From positions 1 through 64,000 of the forward strand of contig CAITIE010000032.1 of assembly GCA_903892355.1 (NCBI GenBank): 64,000 bases of DNA, given 5' to 3'. The notes under the pieces are model-generated. The model searched no databases and was not told where the DNA came from. It worked only from the letters and a program-made list of their open reading frames with translations. This DNA is from an uncultured Pirellula sp. GTDB lineage: Bacteria; Planctomycetota; Planctomycetia; Pirellulales; Pirellulaceae. Position numbers and translations under genes: made by a program. Shown here piece after piece: positions 47,766 through 56,073 of this stretch (positions are counted from its first letter, which is position 1; each line of letters starts with the position of its first letter).

Positions 47766-49103
47766 ATGAGAATTTCAAGCCAAATTGTTGTGAGTGCTAT
47801 TTCGCGTCAAATCGCTCGTATCAAGGTTCCGTTCGCCTCGGCGGCTATCTTGGCCAGCAGCCTAGCGTTCCATGGCTACGCCGATGATACCGATTGGGCC
47901 CAATGGCGAGGTCCTGCACGCGATGGCCGCGCTGCACCTCAGTCCCTGTTGAAGTCGTGGCCCGAAACCGGACCAAAACTTCTTTGGAGCACCAAAGCCA
48001 CAGGCCTTGGATACTCTGCTGTATCGGTTAGCAACGGCCGATTGTACACGTTGGGACAACGCGGCGCGGAGTGCGTGGCGATTTGCCTTGATGCCAAAAC
48101 CGGCAACGAGATCTGGGCGCAGCGGATCGATCGCGGCACCGAAAAAGGGGATTACCTCACCGAATGGGGCGGCGGCCCACGCAGTAGCCCCACCATCGAC
48201 GGCGATCACCTGTATTGCTTGAGCGACCTCGGGGAACTCGCCTGCTTGAAGACGGGCGATGGGAGCAAGGTCTGGAGCGTGAACCTGGTCAAGGATCTCG
48301 GTGGCAAGATCCCGCAATGGGGCTACAGCGAATCCATTCTTATCGATGGTGACCGTGCCGTTTGCACACCTGGCGGGGATAATTTCATGGTCGCCTTCAA
48401 CAAGAAGACCGGTGATCGAGTCTATACATCAAAAGGGTTCACCGACGGTGCCCAGTACGTTTCGATCATGAAGACCTCGGTCTCCGGGATTCCAATCTAC
48501 ATCACCGCGGCCAAGCCTGGTCTGGTCGCGTTCCATGCAGAAACCGGGGAACTGCAGTTCAAGAGCCCAACCACTGGGAATGGTGTTGCGGTTATCCCGA
48601 CCCCTGTTATCGCTGGCAGCGATGTGTACCACTCCTCAGCTTACAAAGCCGGAAATACGCTGCTTTCCCTTACCGCAAATAATGGCAAGGTGGAGATGAA
48701 GGAAGTCTACCACTTCGACAGGGAGAGTATGCAAAACCACCACGGTGGCTATGTCCTCGACAATGGCGTGATCTACGGATTCACCAACGAACTGCGAGGC
48801 TCATGGCTGGCGCAAGACCTCAAGACAGGAGCGAACCTTTGGACGAAAAAGGTTGGTGGGGCCCGATCCGGCTCCATCGCCCTCGCCGATGGAATGCTCT
48901 ACTGCTACGACGATTCCGACGGAACGTTGTATCTGGTCAAGCCTTCGAAGGAGGGTTGGGAAGAAGCAGGCAAAGTCAAGCTTCCCGAACAAACCTCGAC
49001 CGATCGCGGTCGCGGTGCGATCTGGGCTCACCCTGTCATCGCCAACCAAAAGCTCTTCATTCGCGATCAGGAATTGATCTACGCGTACGATATCGCGAAG
49101 TAA
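47766..49103 (+). CDS. Secreted PQQ-like beta-propeller protein
   Basis: 445 residues. The ATG at 47766 begins a signal peptide ending AILASSLAFHGYADD. The body has WAQWRGPARDGRA, the usual opening of planctomycete outer-membrane-assembly/PQQ-like propellers, and blades with LDAKTGNEIWAQRI, LKTGDGSKVWSVNL, FNKKTGDRVYTSK and LKTGANLWTKK. These fit a seven- or eight-bladed propeller that may bind PQQ or other ligands; no catalytic residues are evident. It is divergent from the NHL gene. Confidence 0.85.
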   Translation: MRISSQIVVSAISRQIARIKVPFASAAILASSLAFHGYADDTDWAQWRGPARDGRAAPQSLLKSWPETGPKLLWSTKATGLGYSAVSVSNGRLYTLGQRGAECVAICLDAKTGNEIWAQRIDRGTEKGDYLTEWGGGPRSSPTIDGDHLYCLSDLGELACLKTGDGSKVWSVNLVKDLGGKIPQWGYSESILIDGDRAVCTPGGDNFMVAFNKKTGDRVYTSKGFTDGAQYVSIMKTSVSGIPIYITAAKPGLVAFHAETGELQFKSPTTGNGVAVIPTPVIAGSDVYHSSAYKAGNTLLSLTANNGKVEMKEVYHFDRESMQNHHGGYVLDNGVIYGFTNELRGSWLAQDLKTGANLWTKKVGGARSGSIALADGMLYCYDDSDGTLYLVKPSKEGWEEAGKVKLPEQTSTDRGRGAIWAHPVIANQKLFIRDQELIYAYDIAK

Positions 49104-49145
49104 CTCCCTCCAGAGTGCGCGAGTTTTATTTCTTTTTGGACGGTT

Positions 49146-49203
49146 TGCCTCGTGTTCGTGCACCGTTCTAGCCGAACGGTGCGGCCCATCGGTTCACGAG
49201 GCA
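49146..49203. other. Nested inverted repeats downstream of the PQQ-propeller gene
   Basis: An outer pair, TGCCTCGTG (49146-49154) and CACGAGGCA (49195-49203), encloses an inner perfect 9-bp hairpin, GCACCGTTC (49160-49168) and GAACGGTGC (49174-49182), with a TAGCC loop. Together they could form a stem with an internal loop. No U-run follows, so it is not a classic terminator. Confidence 0.7.
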
Positions 49204-49206
49204 CCG

Positions 49207-49239
49207 GGTGCTTAAGAAAACCTGGTGCTTTAGAAAACC
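49207..49239. repeat. 16-bp direct repeat, period 17
   Basis: GGTGCTTAAGAAAACC (49207-49222) is followed by GGTGCTTTAGAAAACC (49224-49239), one mismatch, one base apart. It lies just after the nested inverted repeat and upstream of larB. No function is known. Confidence 0.7.
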
Positions 49240-49347
49240 GTCTCGCGAGATAAAGCGTCGCGCCACAAAGAGGGACCCATCGCCCTTTCGTTCCCTCTGC
49301 AGCTTTCGCAAACCATCACCGCTTTCCCCACCAGGACTACTGCGCCC

Positions 49348-50124
49348 GTGAGTGACCCAAACGCGATCGAACAGCTTATTCATCGCTACGAATCGGGTGA
49401 ATTGTCCTCGCTGGAGCTGGGACAGAAAATTCTTCTCGCATCGATCGCTAGCGATGGGAACATCACGCCCGACCTCGACCGACGGACTCGTACGGGGTAC
49501 CCAGAAGTCATCTACGGCGCGGGCAAGTCTCCTGGTGCTATCCTCGCGGTTGCTGAAGCGTTGCTCCGCACGACAGAGCAGATTCTGGTCACTCGGGTCT
49601 CACCCGAACAAGCCCGTGTGGTCTCCGAAGCGTTTCCTTGGTGCCGATGGAACCATATCGCTCGTACCCTTCGGATTGCTAACACCGCAATGCCCGTCGA
49701 TCCTTTCCTCGTCGAGTCGAAGGCCGTCGTTTCGGTCGTTACCGCTGGCACCACCGATGAACCGGTTGCGATGGAAGCATGCGAAACGTTGGCATGGATG
49801 GGTGTCGCCTCACGAATCATCCAAGACGTCGGGGTGGCGGGCCCGTATCGCTTGTTGGCCCGTGTCCCAGAACTTCGGGCCAGCACCGTGGTCGTCTGCG
49901 TAGCAGGGATGGAAGCCGCATTGCCCAGCGCCCTTGCTGGCCACGTCGCGTGTCCGGTCATCGCGGTCCCAACCAGCGTCGGGTACGGCGCCAACATGGG
50001 GGGAATCGCAGCCTTGCTCAGCATGCTCAACAGCTGTGCCGCCAACGTCACCGTCGTCAATATCGACGCAGGGTTCAAGGGTGGCTACATCGCCGGACTG
50101 ATTGCCAACATGGCTTCAACCTAG
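49348..50124 (+). CDS. larB: LarB, pyridinium-3,5-biscarboxylic acid mononucleotide synthase
   Basis: 258 residues from a GTG start. LarB carboxylates and hydrolyses nicotinic acid adenine dinucleotide in the first step towards the nickel-pincer cofactor of lactate racemase and related enzymes. The C-terminal domain resembles AIR carboxylase PurE (VVSVVTAGTTDEPVAMEACE, VVVCVAGMEAALPSALAGHV, VPTSVGYGANMGG), preceded by the LarB N-terminal block RTGYPEVIYGAGKSP. larC, larE and larA are not in the window, so the gene stands alone here. An AGGA about 13 nt upstream is a poor ribosome binding site. Confidence 0.88.
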   Translation: MSDPNAIEQLIHRYESGELSSLELGQKILLASIASDGNITPDLDRRTRTGYPEVIYGAGKSPGAILAVAEALLRTTEQILVTRVSPEQARVVSEAFPWCRWNHIARTLRIANTAMPVDPFLVESKAVVSVVTAGTTDEPVAMEACETLAWMGVASRIIQDVGVAGPYRLLARVPELRASTVVVCVAGMEAALPSALAGHVACPVIAVPTSVGYGANMGGIAALLSMLNSCAANVTVVNIDAGFKGGYIAGLIANMAST

Positions 50125-50296
50125 TCCCTATCGGCCTAGACTCCGTATAGGTCTAGTCTTCATATCGGTCTAGTCTTCATATCGGCGGTTGCACCTCTTC
50201 GGTCGCCCCGTGTGGGCGCGGGGTATCGCGTACGCTACCATCACAGTTCGATCTCTCTCCCATCGATCTTATCTACTTCTCGAGAAAGCCGGCACC

Positions 50297-51793
50297 ATGC
50301 GCGCTATCCTCGCTCTCGATCAAGGCACCACGAGTTCCCGCGCCATCGTTTTTGACCACTCGGGAAAAATCCTCGGTGTCTCGCAAAAAGAATTCCGACA
50401 GTACTACCCACAAGGTGGTTGGGTAGAGCACGACGCAAACGAAATATGGACCAGCCAACTCGATGTCGCACAAGCGGTCCTGTCCCAGACAAATTTGAAG
50501 GCACGTGATATCGCTGCCATCGGGATCACGAACCAACGAGAAACCACGGTGATTTGGGATCGAGGCACCGGACAACCGATTGCCCATGCGATCGTTTGGC
50601 AAGATCGACGAACTGCTGGGTTGTGCGATCAACTTCGCCAAGCAGGACATGCCGACCGCATCGCGGAAAAAACAGGCTTGGTCGTCGACGCTTACTTCTC
50701 CGGTACCAAGATTCGTTGGTTGCTCGACAATGTCCCAGGTGCACGCGAGCGAGCCGATCGAGGCGAACTGGCTTTTGGTACGATCGATAGCTGGCTCCTT
50801 TGGAACCTCAGCGGTGGCACCCTTCACATCACCGACGTCAGCAATGCATCGCGCACGATGCTGATGAATCTGCGCACGGAGCAGTGGGACGAAGAATTAT
50901 TGCAGTTGTTGAACATCCCTCGGTCCATCCTGCCTGAGATCCGACCGACAAGCGAACACTATGGAACCACCGATCCGAAACTTTTCGGTGGACCGATCGT
51001 ACTCGGCGGTGCCGCCGGGGATCAGCAATCCGCTCTCTTTGGTCAGAATTGCACCAAGCATGGGATGGCAAAGAACACCTATGGGACTGGTTGCTTTATG
51101 CTGATGAACATCGGCGATCAGCCTCAAGCATCAAAACAGAAACTTCTCACTAGTATTGCATGGCGGACCGCGAACCAGAGGGCCTGTTATGCACTCGAAG
51201 GAAGTGTATTTATCGCCGGTGCCACGGTGCAGTGGCTGCGCGACGGACTTGGAATTATTCAATCCTCGTCGGATGTTGAACGACTAGCTGCCCAGGTGCC
51301 CGATAGCGATGGCGTTTATCTCGTCCCTGCCTTTGCGGGATTGGGCGCACCTCATTGGGATGCCTATGCTCGGGGAACCATCGTCGGTATCACCCGTGGC
51401 ACGACCGCTGCGCATCTGGCGCGGGCCGCACTCGATGGCATCGCCTACCAAGTGGCCGATGTGTTAACAGCGATGGAAAAGGATAGTGGACTTAGAATCC
51501 AAGAACTGCGAGTCGATGGCGGAGCATGCATTAACGATCTTATGATGCAGTTCCAAGCGGACATTTTGCGATGCCCGGTTGTCCGGCCTCAAGTCATCGA
51601 AACGACAGCCCTAGGTGCCGCATATTTCGCGGGGCTCGCAGTCGGATTCTGGAAAGATGAGAATGAGATCCAGTCGATCTGGAAGGCCGACCGGATTTTC
51701 GAGCCCCAGATGGATGAAGCGTTAGCCTTCGAGAAACGTTCGCGTTGGCTCGACGCGCTCAGTCGATCGCGAGACTGGGAGAAGCACGCGTGA
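50297..51793 (+). CDS. glpK: Glycerol kinase
   Basis: 498 residues, normal GlpK length. It phosphorylates glycerol taken up by GlpF to glycerol-3-phosphate in the cytoplasm. FGGY-family features: [59 protein letters not shown] and [20 protein letters not shown]. The frame opens 36 codons earlier, but the ATG at 50297 gives the family N-terminus. Its stop overlaps the GTG start of glpD (GTGA), and glpF follows, so the three form one operon, kinase-dehydrogenase-facilitator. Confidence 0.97.
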   Translation: MRAILALDQGTTSSRAIVFDHSGKILGVSQKEFRQYYPQGGWVEHDANEIWTSQLDVAQAVLSQTNLKARDIAAIGITNQRETTVIWDRGTGQPIAHAIVWQDRRTAGLCDQLRQAGHADRIAEKTGLVVDAYFSGTKIRWLLDNVPGARERADRGELAFGTIDSWLLWNLSGGTLHITDVSNASRTMLMNLRTEQWDEELLQLLNIPRSILPEIRPTSEHYGTTDPKLFGGPIVLGGAAGDQQSALFGQNCTKHGMAKNTYGTGCFMLMNIGDQPQASKQKLLTSIAWRTANQRACYALEGSVFIAGATVQWLRDGLGIIQSSSDVERLAAQVPDSDGVYLVPAFAGLGAPHWDAYARGTIVGITRGTTAAHLARAALDGIAYQVADVLTAMEKDSGLRIQELRVDGGACINDLMMQFQADILRCPVVRPQVIETTALGAAYFAGLAVGFWKDENEIQSIWKADRIFEPQMDEALAFEKRSRWLDALSRSRDWEKHA

Positions 51794-53391
51794 CGCACGG
51801 TAGCCACGGTGTAATGGACCGCGCGAGATCTCTGCATCGCATGAAAGCGGATCCTGAGTTTCTTTGGGACATGGTGATCGTCGGGGGTGGTGCGACAGGA
51901 GCGAGTGTCGCATTAGATGCTGCCAGCCGCGGATACAGCGTCGCGTTGCTCGAGAGGTCGGACTTCGGGAAAGGGACATCAAGCCGGTCAACGAAACTCG
52001 TCCATGGTGGGGTGAGGTACTTGGCCCAAGGCAACATCAGCCTCGTTCGCGAAGCTCTACGCGAACGGACCCTCCTCCGACAAAACGCTCCGCATGTTGT
52101 TCACGAATTGTCGTTCGTTGTACCGTGTAAAAACATCTTTGAGAAATGCTGGTACCGAATCGGATTTTTCGTGTACGACTTTCTTGCCGGCGCAAGTGGT
52201 TTCCATCGAGCACGCGGACTAACACCCTCGGAATGCATGAAGCTGGCTCCTGGCCTATCTCCCCAAAAAGCCCGCGGCGGTGTCCTGTACTCCGATGGAC
52301 AATTCGATGACGCTCGGCTGCTGATCAACATTTTACAAACCGCCACCGAGCACGGCGCCGCAGTCTTAAACTATGCGAATGTCGAATCGATTTCTAAGGA
52401 TGCCAATGGAAAAATCGATGGAGTCCTCGTTCGCGACTTGGAAACCGGAATTACACACCCGTTGAAGTCGCGATGTTTGGTCAATGCAACAGGGCCGTTT
52501 GTCGACGAGGTAAGGCGATTGGATTCCACCACCAATGAGCCGATGGTGTCGGCCAGCCAAGGTGTCCACATCGTTCTTTCGCGGGATTTTCTCCGAGGAA
52601 ATACCGCAGTGATTGTCCCAAAGACTTCGGACGGCCGGGTAATTTTTCTGATTCCATGGCATGATCATGTCGTGGTGGGTACCACGGACACACCGATCGA
52701 ACGACCGGTCGAAGAGCCGCGCGCGTTGAGAGAAGAGATCGAGTTTCTGCTCTCGACAGCAGGGCAGTACTTGATTCGTAAACCGACCCTAGCCGACATT
52801 CGAAGCCTCTTCACCGGCATCCGTCCTTTAGTAAGCCAAAAGGGAAAAGGGCGCAACACATCGAAACTTTCACGAGACCATACGATCGAGATCACGCCCT
52901 CGGGCATGATCACGATCACGGGTGGTAAATGGACAACTGCACGACATATGGCTGAGGACTGCGTGAATCGTGCCGCGTCGCTCGCAAAGTTTCGTTATTC
53001 TCCATGCATTACCTCGACGCTTCGTCTCCATGGCTACCTACCAAACGATCGGCCCGATGGGCATGAATTGCCTATGGATGTCTACGGAAGCGATCGAATC
53101 GCGCTCGAGACACTCGCTGCTTCCAATCCACAGTTTGGAAAGCCGATTCTCGACGATGGGTACAATCTGCGAGAAGCCGAAGTCGTCTGGGCAGTACGCC
53201 ACGAGATGGCGCGCACCATCGAAGACGTTCTCGCACGAAGGTGCCGTCTGCTCTTGTTAGATACCGATCAAGCCGAAATCGCCGCACCTGCGGTGGCGAG
53301 GATTATGGCTAGGGAATTGCATCGAGGATCGGATTGGGTTGAACAGCAACTACAAGACTTTCAAAAACTACTCGAATCGTATCGCATCTAA
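51790..53391 (+). CDS. glpD: Glycerol-3-phosphate dehydrogenase, FAD-dependent
   Basis: 533 residues. It oxidises glycerol-3-phosphate to DHAP at the cytoplasmic membrane, passing electrons to the quinone pool. The FAD-binding GxGxxG is in [17 protein letters not shown], then [18 protein letters not shown], a GlpD hallmark, [12 protein letters not shown] and [19 protein letters not shown]. The start is the GTG at 51790, overlapping the glpK stop, with GGAG 8 nt upstream; an ATG at 51814 is possible but has no site. The C-terminal helical domain ([21 protein letters not shown]) is complete. Confidence 0.96.
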   Translation: MTHGSHGVMDRARSLHRMKADPEFLWDMVIVGGGATGASVALDAASRGYSVALLERSDFGKGTSSRSTKLVHGGVRYLAQGNISLVREALRERTLLRQNAPHVVHELSFVVPCKNIFEKCWYRIGFFVYDFLAGASGFHRARGLTPSECMKLAPGLSPQKARGGVLYSDGQFDDARLLINILQTATEHGAAVLNYANVESISKDANGKIDGVLVRDLETGITHPLKSRCLVNATGPFVDEVRRLDSTTNEPMVSASQGVHIVLSRDFLRGNTAVIVPKTSDGRVIFLIPWHDHVVVGTTDTPIERPVEEPRALREEIEFLLSTAGQYLIRKPTLADIRSLFTGIRPLVSQKGKGRNTSKLSRDHTIEITPSGMITITGGKWTTARHMAEDCVNRAASLAKFRYSPCITSTLRLHGYLPNDRPDGHELPMDVYGSDRIALETLAASNPQFGKPILDDGYNLREAEVVWAVRHEMARTIEDVLARRCRLLLLDTDQAEIAAPAVARIMARELHRGSDWVEQQLQDFQKLLESYRI

Positions 53392-53413
53392 AAAGAGGAA
53401 TCGAGGTGGAGCC

Positions 53414-54193
53414 ATGTCCCCATATCTTGCAGAGTTTATCGGAACGACGTTATTGATTTTGTTTGGAAACGGGGTTGTCGCCAACGTGTTGCTCGCAAAG
53501 ACCAAAGGGCACGGCAGCGGTTGGATCGTGATCTCCGCAGGCTGGGGAATCGCGGTATTCGTCGGTGCGTTTTGCGCTGAGAAATATAGCGGCGCTCACC
53601 TCAACCCGGCCGTAACATTGGCGATGCTGATTGCGGGGAAAACTGGCGCAATCGCAGCGTTAGGATATGCAATTGCACAATTCCTCGGCGCCATCTTCGG
53701 AGCCTTCTTAGTCTATATCTTTTATTGTCAGCATTTCGTAGCAACCGAGAGTAGCGATGACAAATTGGCTTGCTTCTGCACAGGTGCCAACATCCGGAAT
53801 CACACGCAATCAATGATCTGCGAAGCGATCGGGACGTACGCATTGATCCTTCCGATCTTCCTAATGGTGGCTCCAAGCTTGGAAACGTCTCCCATGATTC
53901 CGGAGGGTAAGTTGATGATCATTGGAATGCCAGAGACCAAAATAGGACTTGGGACGCTTGGACTCCTTCCGGTAGGCCTTTTGGTATTTGGCATTGGTTT
54001 ATCCCTGGGAGGTACGACTGGCTATGCGATCAATCCCGTTCGCGATCTCGGGCCTCGCATTGTCCATGCAATCCTCCCAATACCTGGGAAGCGGGACAGC
54101 GATTGGGGATACGCTTGGGTACCCGTGGTTGGTCCATTGCTAGGCGCCGCATTGGCCGCGGGAACTTATCTCGCAATCGTCGGATTCGCTTAA
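53414..54193 (+). CDS. glpF: Glycerol facilitator, MIP/aquaglyceroporin family
   Basis: 259 residues and six membrane helices plus two half-helices. The first pore motif is SGAHLNPAVTL; the second is YAINPVRDLGPR, with Val in place of the usual Ala of NPA. The Arg of the selectivity filter and the Asp after it, typical of glycerol-conducting members, are present. The ATG at 53414 follows GAGGTGGAG and lies 22 nt after glpD; an earlier opening within the glpD 3' end is rejected. It should supply glycerol to GlpK and GlpD by passive channel transport in the cytoplasmic membrane. Confidence 0.93.
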   Translation: MSPYLAEFIGTTLLILFGNGVVANVLLAKTKGHGSGWIVISAGWGIAVFVGAFCAEKYSGAHLNPAVTLAMLIAGKTGAIAALGYAIAQFLGAIFGAFLVYIFYCQHFVATESSDDKLACFCTGANIRNHTQSMICEAIGTYALILPIFLMVAPSLETSPMIPEGKLMIIGMPETKIGLGTLGLLPVGLLVFGIGLSLGGTTGYAINPVRDLGPRIVHAILPIPGKRDSDWGYAWVPVVGPLLGAALAAGTYLAIVGFA

Positions 54194-54232
54194 TCGCTGA
54201 CGGTCTATGAAGATGCTCAAGCGGACATCGAC

Positions 54233-55006
54233 TTACCCGACTTGGGATGACGTTCCACTCAGCCAGATCGCCCCGATATCCATTTGCTCAAACCCAACAG
54301 ACTCATAGAGAGGCCGTCCCGCCTGGGTAGCAAACAGGTAGAAGCAGGTTGCACCTCGATCCATAAGGTCCTTCAATGCGTATTCGAGCGTTGCTCGTCC
54401 AAAGCCGCGTCGTTGATGCTCTGGGTCGGTCGCCATGCACCAAATGCCCACCTCGGAACCATGGTGGGTTGCTTGTACCGTGCAAACCGAAACATCCCCT
54501 TCATACGCAACAAAAACATCGACATCGTGTTGTTCGGCGAATTTTTCAGAAAAAACGTTTTCTACAGCGAATTGGGCAAGAGAAAAGGTCTTGGCAATAA
54601 TCGTTTGAGAAGCCAGTAAATCGTCGGAATTGGTTACTCGCCGAATCGTCAAGTCTTGATTCGATACGTGATACTGAGGCCGTTCACATGCCATCAATGG
54701 GACAGTCGCTGCAAAGGTCAATCCAATCTCCTTTGCGACTGCAGCCAATTCCTCGGATCCGCCATGCTCCAGAAGAAACATGCAAGGACAATCCATTTCC
54801 ACCGAGGATTGGAAGAACTTCCTTAAGCATCGAGCAGCGTTCGGTCCATCCTTGATAATCGCGAAATTGAGGTCTGCTGCTTGCTCGCCGCTCAGCGAAA
54901 GAGTCCCCGCGTTGGACAATTCCGCGTAAAAACGAGGGCTAGATCGAAAGAGGGAAATCAGAGCATCGCCTCCGATTCTCCAGAGCGTTTGTTGGTTCAC
55001 CGTCAT
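54233..55006 (-). CDS. GNAT family N-acetyltransferase
   Basis: 257 residues. The C-terminal GNAT domain begins about residue 118 (LTIRRVTNSDDLLASQTII) and has the acetyl-CoA loop QRRGFGRATLEYALKDL and the block GATCFYLFATQAGRPLYESV, with VGFEQMD after it. The N-terminal 115 residues are a second, degenerate GNAT-like half (LNFAIIKDGPNAARCLRKF), giving a tandem arrangement. Cytoplasmic. Substrate unknown. ATG start at 55004-55006; it is convergent with glpF and divergent from the aldo/keto reductase gene. Confidence 0.82.
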   Translation of the reverse strand: MTVNQQTLWRIGGDALISLFRSSPRFYAELSNAGTLSLSGEQAADLNFAIIKDGPNAARCLRKFFQSSVEMDCPCMFLLEHGGSEELAAVAKEIGLTFAATVPLMACERPQYHVSNQDLTIRRVTNSDDLLASQTIIAKTFSLAQFAVENVFSEKFAEQHDVDVFVAYEGDVSVCTVQATHHGSEVGIWCMATDPEHQRRGFGRATLEYALKDLMDRGATCFYLFATQAGRPLYESVGFEQMDIGAIWLSGTSSQVG

Positions 55007-55100
55007 TTTGTACCCCTTTTCGCGTCGGAAGCCAGATTCAAATTCTGTTCAAAAAGTGTACGATTTGATGGCTTTTTCACCTGCAGACTTTGGAGATTCT

Positions 55101-56072
55101 ATGGATTTGAAGACACTAGGACAATCAGACCTCAAACTCTCTCCGATCGGTATCGGCGCGTGGGCGATTGGAGGAGGAGGCTGGGCGTTTTCTTGGAGCG
55201 ATCAAGACGACCAAGTGAGCATTCGGTCGATCCATGCAGCCCTCGATGCTGGTATGAACTGGATCGATACCGCGGCTGTGTACGGGCTTGGGCATTCCGA
55301 AGAAGTGGTCGCCGAGGCGATCAAAACCTACCCTGGAAATAAGCCTTACGTCTTCACGAAGTGCGAACGCGCATGGACGGCCGATCGACAAATTATCAAG
55401 GTTCTCAAACGCGATTCGATCTTTCGCGAGTGCGAGGATAGCTTGCGGCGACTGCAAGTCGACACGATCGATCTGTATCAAATCCATTGGCCGGAACCCG
55501 ACGAAGATATCGAAGAGGGGTGGGGAGCGCTTGCGGAACTCCAACGGCAAGGCAAAGTTAGGTGGATCGGTGTCTCGAACTTCAATGCATCGCAGATGAA
55601 GCGAGCCGCAGCGATCGCGCCGATCACTTCGCTGCAACCTCCCTATTCCATGATTCGGCGTGAGGTCGAAGCGGAGACACTACCTTATGTGCATGCCAAC
55701 GGGATCGGTGTGATCGCTTATTCGCCGATGGGTTCTGGGATGCTGACCGGCAGCATGACACGTGAACGCGTGGCTAACCTTCCAAGCGACGACTGGAGAA
55801 CTCGGAGCGCGTTCTTTCAAGAGCCCTTGTTGAGTCGCAATCTGAAGATCGTGGACAAAGTAACGCAGATTGCGGCCCACGTCGGCCGGTCACCCGGTGA
55901 AGTTGCGATTGGATGGGTCCTCAAGAACCCGGCGGTGACCGCTGCAATCGTTGGGATACGCTCTCCCGAACAAGTCGCCGGAATCGCGGGCGCACTCGAG
56001 TATCAACTCGATGCCGAATCGATCCATGAACTGGATACTTTTTTAAACACCATTGACGGGGAAGGCAACTGA
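55101..56072 (+). CDS. Aldo/keto reductase
   Basis: 323 residues from the ATG at 55101, with GGAG 5 nt upstream. TIM-barrel AKR features: LGQSDLKLSPIGIGAWAIGG, the catalytic Asp and Tyr in MNWIDTAAVYGLGHSEE, Lys in YVFTKCERAW, His in LYQIHWPEP, and the NADPH-binding C-terminal IVGIRSPEQVAG. It is NADPH-dependent and probably reduces sugar or other aldehydes; substrate unknown. An earlier opening 31 codons upstream is rejected. The sulfatase ATG is 1 base after the stop, so the two genes are coupled. Confidence 0.93.
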   Translation: MDLKTLGQSDLKLSPIGIGAWAIGGGGWAFSWSDQDDQVSIRSIHAALDAGMNWIDTAAVYGLGHSEEVVAEAIKTYPGNKPYVFTKCERAWTADRQIIKVLKRDSIFRECEDSLRRLQVDTIDLYQIHWPEPDEDIEEGWGALAELQRQGKVRWIGVSNFNASQMKRAAAIAPITSLQPPYSMIRREVEAETLPYVHANGIGVIAYSPMGSGMLTGSMTRERVANLPSDDWRTRSAFFQEPLLSRNLKIVDKVTQIAAHVGRSPGEVAIGWVLKNPAVTAAIVGIRSPEQVAGIAGALEYQLDAESIHELDTFLNTIDGEGN

Positions 56073-56073
56073 G

